A stretch of DNA of 7,388 nt, taken from NCBI GenBank assembly GCA_015494185.1, contig WGBT01000014.1, forward strand, positions 1 through 7,388, read 5' to 3'. Origin of the DNA: Hyphomicrobiales bacterium (GTDB lineage: Bacteria; Pseudomonadota; Alphaproteobacteria; Rhizobiales; S144-35). The notes under the pieces were generated by a model that made no database searches, had not been told where the DNA came from, and saw only the letters and a program-made list of their open reading frames with translations. How positions within the stretch are numbered: position 1 is the stretch's first letter; each line of letters starts with the position of its first letter. Position numbers and translations under genes: made by a program. This document shows, in pieces, positions 1 to 5,700 of this stretch.

Positions 1-2014
1 GCTCAATGCGGCCCTGGAGCAACGGCTTGAGGCCATAAATGCCGCGCTCAACGACAAGGCGGCCGATCTTGACAAGTCGCTGGCCGGGCATGTCGAACAT
101 TTGAATGCCTCCCTGGCCGAGAAAGCGGCCGCGCTGGATTCCTCGTTGTCGAAAAAGGCCCGCGCTCTCGATGCCACTTTGGCGGAAAAAGTCGCCAGCC
201 TCGACAGCTCGTTGGCGGAGAAAACCCGGGTTCTGGACGAAGCCTTGGCGGAGCGGGTCCGGACGCTCGAATTGGCCCTGACCGAACGGGCCCGTGCCAT
301 CGACGAATCCCTCAGCCAGAAAACCTCGATCATGGACAGTGCCTTGAACAAGCGCACCATGGCACTCGACAATTCCCTGAAAAAACAATTGCAGGAGCTG
401 GACCAGAAAATGGCTCAGCATTCCCAAGGGCTGGTCGCCTCCTTGAGCCATCAGACGCAAAACATCCGCAGCACACTGGACGAGCACACCCAAGCCATTG
501 ACAAATCACTCGCCGAACAGACTGAAGCGCTTGACAAGACGCTCTCGATGGGCACTGAGGCACTGCGTCAGACCGCGGGGGAATTCACCAATCAGTCAGC
601 AGCCTCTTCAAACACCCTCGCCGCTCAGGCCGAAATGCTGCAAAATCTGTCAGACCGCTTGAACAAGCAGGTCAACGAATTGACCCGCCGTTTTGAAGAT
701 CAGGGGCAGGCCATTTTAAATGCCGCAAGCACCCTGGACACCACCAATCACCGGATTGACGAGGCGCTCGGTCAGCGTACTCAAGAACTGGATGCGGCAA
801 TGAACGCCTATACCCATCAGTTGCAAAACACGCTGGCAGAAGCCGAAAACCGGGCCGAACAACTGCGGGCACAGTTATCCCAAGACACCAGCCAAGCCTC
901 CCAAGCCGCGCTTGAAGAAATCGAACGCATGCAACGGGAAGCGCAACAGCAAACCAAGCAGGCCGTGGCCGAGATGAAAGATAAATTCATCAATGTCACA
1001 CAACAGATTGCCGAACAGAAAAAGGCTGAAAAGACGGCTGTCCAAAATGGAAAGGCGGCTGAAGCAGCCATGCTGCCTGAAAACACAAGCCCCGCCTCGC
1101 TAGCAGCCTTAACAGCCCGGGCAGAGGAAAAACGCACCACCATCGTGCCTTCAAATCAATCCATTTCCCGCCCTGAGAGCAAACCGGTTGAAATCGAACC
1201 GGTAACGATGAACGCGCCTTCGCCAACGACAGCACCAGAGCGCGAGCAAGAGCTTGATGCCATCACCTCTTCGCTTGCGGAACGGCTCAGTGCGACCGAT
1301 GTGGCCCATACCATGGCCGTGCCAAAGCAAGCTCAATCCGTTGGCAAGCCGCTGGCGCAAAAGGCGCAAAATACGACGGAACGCTCTGCCAGCTGGTCGT
1401 TTTCCGATCTGCTGTCACGGGTTTCCAAACGCGATTTGGAAGCACAGCAACACCAACACGAGGATGAAACCGAACTTTATGACTTCAATGACGCGCTGGC
1501 AATGGAAACGCCCGTTGAGCCCCCTTTGCAACCGGCCAAGCCCGAAAAATCCGTAACTGCGTCGTCCTCTTTGACGGTTCCTGCGGGAAAGACCACAAAT
1601 GCGGCATCCACACCCGCAACGCCGGCCACGAGGACAAAGGTGGCGAAACAAGCTGTTAATGAGGCGAAAAAGAACAGCCCGCTTAGTGGCCTGAAGCTCG
1701 ATGATATTGCCAAAGCGCTTGATCAACAGACCGCCGCGCGCGCCTGGGAGCGCTATCAAAACGGCGACAAGACTGCCTTCAGCCGGTCGCTCTATTCCGC
1801 AGAAGGGGCGGCTACTTTTGACCAAATCCAGGCCCGTTACAACAGTGACGGCGCCTTTCGAGACACGGTCAATCGCTATGTCAGTGATTTTGAAAAGCTG
1901 CTCTTGCAAGCCGCCCAAAAAGACCGCTCGGGCCAGGTCCTGAAAAACTATCTCAGCTCAGAGACGGGCCGGGTCTATCTGATGCTCGCCCATGCCGCCG
2001 GCCGATTGGGCTGA
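1..2014 (+). CDS. Large coiled-coil protein with 11-residue (apolipoprotein-like) repeats, C-terminal part; 5' end outside window
   Basis: The frame is open from base 2 to the TGA at 2012-2014, so about 670 C-terminal residues are visible and the true start lies upstream. The TTG at 101 is an internal Leu codon of a repeat, not a start. Visible residues 1-187 are consecutive 11-residue units of the type LDxSLAEKxxx. Residues about 205-345 are a second Gln/Glu/Lys-rich helical coiled coil. Residues about 345-560 are a Pro/Ala/Thr-rich, probably disordered linker containing an island with SWSFSDLLSRVSKRD and an acidic patch. Residues about 564-670 form a compact C-terminal domain (LDDIAKALDQQ... 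ending YLMLAHAAGRLG). No signal peptide or membrane segment is visible in this part. The architecture resembles the very large apolipoprotein-like or 'kinesin-like' proteins of Rhizobiales, which include the Agrobacterium growth pole ring protein. A role in polar growth or cell-envelope organisation is therefore inferred, not shown. The coding call is firm; the family assignment is moderate. Confidence 0.93.
   Translation, partial: LNAALEQRLEAINAALNDKAADLDKSLAGHVEHLNASLAEKAAALDSSLSKKARALDATLAEKVASLDSSLAEKTRVLDEALAERVRTLELALTERARAIDESLSQKTSIMDSALNKRTMALDNSLKKQLQELDQKMAQHSQGLVASLSHQTQNIRSTLDEHTQAIDKSLAEQTEALDKTLSMGTEALRQTAGEFTNQSAASSNTLAAQAEMLQNLSDRLNKQVNELTRRFEDQGQAILNAASTLDTTNHRIDEALGQRTQELDAAMNAYTHQLQNTLAEAENRAEQLRAQLSQDTSQASQAALEEIERMQREAQQQTKQAVAEMKDKFINVTQQIAEQKKAEKTAVQNGKAAEAAMLPENTSPASLAALTARAEEKRTTIVPSNQSISRPESKPVEIEPVTMNAPSPTTAPEREQELDAITSSLAERLSATDVAHTMAVPKQAQSVGKPLAQKAQNTTERSASWSFSDLLSRVSKRDLEAQQHQHEDETELYDFNDALAMETPVEPPLQPAKPEKSVTASSSLTVPAGKTTNAASTPATPATRTKVAKQAVNEAKKNSPLSGLKLDDIAKALDQQTAARAWERYQNGDKTAFSRSLYSAEGAATFDQIQARYNSDGAFRDTVNRYVSDFEKLLLQAAQKDRSGQVLKNYLSSETGRVYLMLAHAAGRLG
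2..562 (+). repeat. Tandem 33-bp coding repeats (17 hendecad units)
   Basis: Seventeen consecutive 33-base units, each encoding 11 residues, begin at base 2 and are phased at 2, 35, 68, 101 and so on to 530. The consensus is [LI]-[DN]-x-[SA]-L-x-[EQ]-[KR]-x-x-[AS]. Hydrophobic residues at positions 1 and 5 alternate with charged ones, as expected for an 11/3 hendecad coiled coil or an amphipathic apolipoprotein-like helix. Units at 101-265 are the most regular (LNASLAEKAAA, LDSSLSKKARA, LDATLAEKVAS, LDSSLAEKTRV, LDEALAERVRT). They become degenerate after 365, and the following unit (LRQTAGEFTNQ) has lost the pattern. The array continues left beyond the window. Confidence 0.9.
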
Positions 2015-2128
2015 AAACGGGGGCTTGAGCTTTATCATCTTGCCCTATTCATGCTTTCCATAGCCCTTTGAAGGGGCTTCGTAAATTGCAAGCCATATAC
2101 CTCACTGTCAGAGGACGCGGAAATGACG

Positions 2129-2253
2129 TAAGGAATCTCTGATCAGACAACCTATCAACCGCCTTCCTTGGCCTTCCGCCCATTTTCCACGGCAACCATA
2201 GGCGTGAGGTCAAGGAAGGCGGTGGGGTCAGCAATTTATTCAGAGGTTCCTTA
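2129..2253. mobile_element. MITE-like element 1 (about 120 bp, imperfect terminal inverted repeats)
   Basis: The ends form an inverted repeat: taaggaatctctga at 2129-2142 against tcagaggttcctta at 2240-2253, matching at 13 of 14 positions. A second nested inverted repeat lies inside: accgccttccttggcc at 2158-2173 against ggtcaaggaaggcggt at 2208-2223, matching at 15 of 16. The GGAAYCTCTGA type of end resembles terminal repeats of IS5-like transposons, from memory only. There is no transposase in the element, so it would be non-autonomous, either a MITE or an internally deleted IS. A clear target-site duplication is not visible, because the TAA and TTA flanks belong to the inverted repeat. It could instead be a dispersed structured repeat. 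Confidence 0.5.
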
Positions 2254-2322
2254 ACAGACAGTAACCAGCTTCCTTGCCTCTGTGGCCGAAACCTGTCCTT
2301 CCTTTCCATGGTGAGCGGTCTT

Positions 2323-2401
2323 GCATTTTCCCAAAGTTTGTCAAGGGCGCTGTTAAGCGCCGCGAAGCGGTTTCAACCCTTGACAAACTTTGGGAAAATG
2401 C
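2323..2401. repeat. Long palindrome: perfect 25-bp arms, 29-base structured loop
   Basis: Bases 2323-2347 are the exact reverse complement of 2377-2401; the innermost arm bases read gtcaaggg and cccttgac. The 29-base loop (2348-2376) can form its own small hairpins: gcgc-tgttaa-gcgc at 2347-2360 and ccgc-gaa-gcgg at 2360-2370. Weaker complementarity extends outwards to about 2288 and 2436 (for example ccttcctttccatgg against catggaaagtaagg), so the whole palindrome may span about 150 bases. No T-run follows the right arm, so a simple intrinsic terminator is unlikely. It could be an extragenic palindromic element, another non-autonomous mobile element, or a strong RNA hairpin in the 3' region of the upstream transcript. 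Confidence 0.85.
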
Positions 2402-2436
2402 CACGGTTCCATCATGGAAAGTAAGGTCGGGTCTGA

Positions 2437-2452
2437 ACCAAGGGCCCTTGGT
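2437..2452. repeat. Perfect 16-bp palindrome
   Basis: The sequence accaagggcccttggt is its own reverse complement. It sits just outside the right end of the extended palindrome and 23 bases before the first terminator hairpin. A symmetric site like this could bind a dimeric regulator, but no promoter is placed to make that specific, so only the symmetry is claimed. Confidence 0.5.
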
Positions 2453-2474
2453 ATGACACTATCTGTTGGGAGAA

Positions 2475-2498
2475 AGAGAGCCTTAACGGGGCTTTTTT
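2475..2498 (+). terminator. Rho-independent terminator 1 of a tandem pair
   Basis: The hairpin agcc (2479-2482) / ggct (2490-2493) has a 7-base loop and is followed by a T-run ending at 2498. The A/G-rich bases before the stem (2475-2478) can pair with the T-run and lengthen the stem. The GC core is only four pairs, so this is the weaker of the two. Orientation is +, reading out of the coiled-coil gene about 460 bases upstream. Confidence 0.5.
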
Positions 2499-2506
2499 GG
2501 CGGGTT

Positions 2507-2536
2507 TGGCGGGCTTTTCTGGTCCGCCATTTTTTT
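2507..2536 (+). terminator. Rho-independent terminator 2 of a tandem pair
   Basis: Stem tggcgg (2507-2512) pairs with ccgcca (2524-2529). It can be extended inwards by a G-T and a C-G pair, leaving a small T-rich loop, and seven Ts follow at 2530-2536. This is a textbook intrinsic terminator on the + strand and the clearest transcriptional boundary between the two large genes. Confidence 0.7.
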
Positions 2537-2589
2537 GAACCCGTTTGTTGGTTGCAGCGTCAATACTTGCATCACCCAAGCGGTGGCGG

Positions 2590-2619
2590 TTGCCTAACAG
2601 AACACCGCTGAATTATAAT
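2590..2619 (+). promoter_or_regulatory. Candidate sigma-70-type promoter (TTGCCT - 18 - TATAAT)
   Basis: A perfect TATAAT at 2614-2619 lies in an AT-rich patch, with TTGCCT at 2590-2595 as a four-of-six match to the -35 consensus at an 18-base spacing. It follows the tandem terminators and points toward the gene starting at 2795, which would give a leader of roughly 170 bases containing MITE-like element 2. AT-rich spacers produce such matches by chance, so this is tentative. Confidence 0.35.
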
Positions 2620-2644
2620 AATTATGATTAAGTGTCAATTTCTT

Positions 2645-2774
2645 AGGGGCTGTTGACGTTCAAGTCATCTGGTAGAGTTCAGCTGGATTTTATGGAAAAA
2701 TGAATACAAATTCATAAGTTCATAAGCTCGAATCCGGCAAGCCGTCCCGTCAAGTTTGAACGTCAACAGGCCCT
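2645..2774. mobile_element. MITE-like element 2 (130 bp, 19-bp terminal inverted repeats)
   Basis: The left end aggggctgttgacgttcaa (2645-2663) and right end ttgaacgtcaacaggccct (2756-2774) are reverse complements at 18 of 19 positions. The 92-base interior has no coding potential and is AT-rich in the middle, with a tandem ttcataag repeat at 2711-2726 and a small gaat-acaa-attc hairpin at 2702-2713. Long, precise terminal repeats around a short non-coding body are typical of MITEs or of an IS reduced to its two ends. No clean target-site duplication is seen. It ends 20 bases before the next start codon, so it lies in that gene's leader or promoter region. Confidence 0.6.
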
Positions 2775-2781
2775 GGACCCT

Positions 2782-2786
2782 GGGAG
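2782..2786 (+). promoter_or_regulatory. Ribosome binding site of the large exported-protein gene
   Basis: GGGAG lies 8 bases before the ATG at 2795, a normal Shine-Dalgarno spacing. The next in-frame ATG (2828) has no comparable upstream motif and would shorten the hydrophobic signal segment, so 2795 is preferred. The site is just outside the right end of MITE-like element 2. Confidence 0.65.
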
Positions 2787-2794
2787 CAAGGATC

Positions 2795-5700
2795 ATGACA
2801 GGTTTACACTTGATTTGGCGTATTATAATGGCTTTGGCCGCGGTTTACTTGAGCTGTGTTTTGCTGCTCCTCCCCCCACCATCCATTGCCCAAGCCCAAT
2901 CAACACAGCGCATTTTATCCCATGGTGATGCGGTGGTCACCGGTTTTTCCGGTGTTCTTGCCCCTGCCGAAGACGCCCCCCTGCCTGCTGGCAAATCCCG
3001 GGCCGATCTTACTTTCATCGATCCAGACAAGGCCAGCGTGAAGATTTTCGACATCTCTCAACCAGGCGGGCCCAAGCGGTCTCAAATCATCAAAGCGCCG
3101 GTCAAGTTTGAAATTGCAGCCCGCGATATCGGCCAGGTCTTTGGCATTGCCCTTGATCAAAACGACCCTGCCAATATCTTTGTCGCGGCCACGTCATGGC
3201 ATGGCTTGCCGATTGTCAAAACGGGGGCTGACGGACGGCCTGAACGGCTGCGCACCGGTCAGCCCGGCGCACGCTTCATGGATGGCCTGTTTGGCACGGA
3301 AAACGGCGGCGGCCCCGGCAGCATCTGGCGAATCGACGGGGCGACCGGTGAGGTCACCTTGTTTGCCAATGTCACCTTCAATGGCATGGCGAACCAGGGC
3401 CCGGGCCTTGGCAATCTGGCCTATGACCCCGACCATGACCAGCTATTTGTTTCCGACCTGCAAACCGGTTTGATCCACCGTTTCGATATGTCCGGTCAGG
3501 ATCTCGGCCAGTTCGATCACGGCGTGCGTGGGCGCGCCGCCCTGGGACTGCCGGAAATTCCCTTCGACCCGGCTGGCGTCGTCGACATCAACAGCCCGGA
3601 TTTCGATACGGAAGACCCGCAAAGCTGGGGCTTTACCGCCAAAGCCCGGCAAAGCATCGGACTGGCTTATCACAAGGGCCGGCTTTATTATGCGATCGTT
3701 GACGGTCCACAAATCTTTTCCGTCAAGATCAATGATGATGGCAGTTTCAGCGATGATGTCCGCTTTGAAGTGGCGCTGCCCCAAACCGGAACCGGCCACC
3801 CCATTGCCGATATCGCCTTCACCTCTGAGGGGGAGATGATTGTGGCCGAACGTGGCGGCTTTCTTGCCCGTTACGACTTCTCGCGCCACCACCGCCCCCG
3901 CAAAACCCATGTCTGGCGGTTCATTCCCAAGCGCCCAGGCGATTCCACCACCAGCAGCAAAGCCTTGTGGATTGAAAAACCCGATGAATATGCGATCGGC
4001 TATCCGGGGCGGCATCGCAATACGGCTGGCGGTATCGCCATTGGTTATGGCTATAAAAAGACCGCTTCAGGCACCTATGAGTTCGGGCAATGTGAAGGCA
4101 CGCTTTGGACCACCGGTGATGCCCTTCGCAAAGATGAAACCGGAACCGCCACGCTGCTGCAAACCGGCCCCTATGCCATTCAAGGGCTGCAAGGCCATGC
4201 GTTGAGTTATATCCGCACCGGTGAAGACGTCCCGCCAACCCAAAGCTACTATATCGACTTCTACGGCGATGGGGAGGCCCCGGAACGGGCGGGCCATGTG
4301 GGGGATGTGGAAATTCCCCGGCTTTGTGCCCGCAAGGTGACGGAAGTGATCCCCGGCACAATGGAAGTGATTCCTGGGGATGTCATTCCTGGCGCGCCAG
4401 AAGGTGTCTTTGGTGAGCCTTCGCTCACTCCGTTGAGCTGCCCGGGGGATCCGCGCTGCCCGATTGGGGGCGAGCATTACCCCGATCTGAGCCTGCATAA
4501 GGTCAAAACCCAAGACCATTGCCCCAAAGGGGGGACCTGCCAGTTCCAAATCCGTGTTGAGAATCTCGGCACCGAACCCTATTTCGGCCCGATCATGATC
4601 CGCGACATTGCCATGCTGGGCATGACGCTGGACAGCTATTCCCCGGCCCCGCCCTGGTCGTGCTGGGCCGCAGGTGCTGGCCTGTGGGATTGCTGGCATC
4701 CTGACATTGCGCTTTGGCCTGGCGATGAGATTTCACTAACGGTTAACTTCATTCTCGATGCCGGTTTCCCCAATCCAACCGTGCGCAATTGTTCGCGGCT
4801 GCGCTGGGCTTATGGCTTTGCCGATGCCAATCCCGCCAATGACGAATCATGCGCCATTGCCCCGGTCTGCAAGGCCGGCGATCCCGGTTGCCAGGTGGAT
4901 CTGGAGATCAAGAAAAAAGCTGACAGCTATCTTTGCAGTCCCGATGGCCGGTGCAGCTTTACCGTCACCTTGACCAATGTGGGCGGTCAGCCCTATTCGG
5001 GCAAACCACAGATCAGAGATGACGCCATGGCTTCGATTGGGGCCGCGGTAATCAGCACCGGCCCGGCGGCCGATTGGGATTGTGTGATTGGCCCTGAGAT
5101 CAACTGCACGGCGAAAAGCGATGTGACGTTGCTCACCGGCGACAGCCTGACCTTGCAGATCGAACAGCAACTGGACCCGGCAACCGCTGCCGGGGTTTAC
5201 AAAACTTGTGCCCAGACGATCAGCCCGCTTCCCGGCTCGCCGCTCAATTCGAACCCGGCCAATGATATCTCTTGCACAGAGGTTGCCTTCTGTCCTGCTG
5301 GGGCGGCGCCTGGCACCTGCAAACCCGATATCCAGACCACAAAAACCGCGGAAAATCCGGTTTGTCTGCCCGGCGAACGCTGCCACTTCAAGATTGAATA
5401 TTTCAATCGGGGCACAGCACCCTTTACCGGTCACTTTTGGAGCGTCGATCACTTTGATCCGGTGACGGTGTGGGGCGGGCAAAACGCGGCCAGCCTGTTT
5501 GCCAGCAACAATATTCCATGGCAATGTCAGCCCGGTCTGCCTTGGCCGTTCACGGTGCGCTGCCTCTATCCGCCGGCCCATAATGGCGCGCCGCTCACCC
5601 CGATCACCATCAATCCCGGGGAAACCCGCGTGCTTGAACAGAGCTTCGATCTGCCAGCAGGCTTTGCCGATCCTGAGCTGACCAACTGCGCCATAGCCTC

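Larger units (their letters stand above)
2015..2794. other. 780-bp intergenic region rich in inverted repeats, no convincing gene
   Basis: No frame here has both a plausible ribosome binding site and protein-like composition. The short frames present run through the inverted repeats described separately. The first 110 bases hold only a modest hairpin at 2062-2078 (AGCCC / GGGCT, extendable by two pairs). It lies 48 bases after the upstream stop and has no T-run, so it is at best a weak terminator or 3'-end stabiliser. The rest consists of two MITE-like elements, a long palindrome, a 16-base palindrome, tandem terminators and a candidate promoter. Confidence 0.75.

Noticed and set aside
101..103. 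TTG as a start codon for the coiled-coil gene
   Set aside because: The frame is open back to base 2, and the codon is the first Leu of an 11-residue repeat already running in phase upstream, so it is internal.
1415..1918. 167-codon minus-strand open frame inside the coiled-coil gene
   Set aside because: It is antisense to a well-supported coding region. Its Arg/Leu/Gly-rich composition comes from the complementary strand.
2049..2309. 86-codon minus-strand open frame containing GGRPRK, considered as a transposase fragment
   Set aside because: It runs straight through MITE-like element 1 and part of the palindrome. GGRPRK alone is too short to assign a transposase, and no DDE motif or ribosome binding site is present.
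2323..2401. Palindrome as an intrinsic terminator
   Set aside because: No T-run follows the right arm, and the loop is long and structured.
2380..2408. TTGACA in the palindrome arm as a -35 box
   Set aside because: No acceptable -10 hexamer occurs at 16-18 bases; the sequence is dictated by the palindrome.
2274..2611. Small + strand open frames of 60 and 73 codons
   Set aside because: They cross the long palindrome and the terminators, lack a Shine-Dalgarno site, and do not look protein-like.
2812..2858. Lipoprotein signal around the Cys at residue 21 (YLSC)
   Set aside because: The residues before the Cys do not fit a lipobox well and the hydrophobic core continues after it. The AQA|QS site fits signal peptidase I better.
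3443..5581. Minus-strand open frames of 190, 210 and 244 codons (3443-4015, 4067-4699, 4847-5581)
   Set aside because: All are antisense to the propeller and Ig region of the + strand gene, mutually unrelated, and without family motifs.
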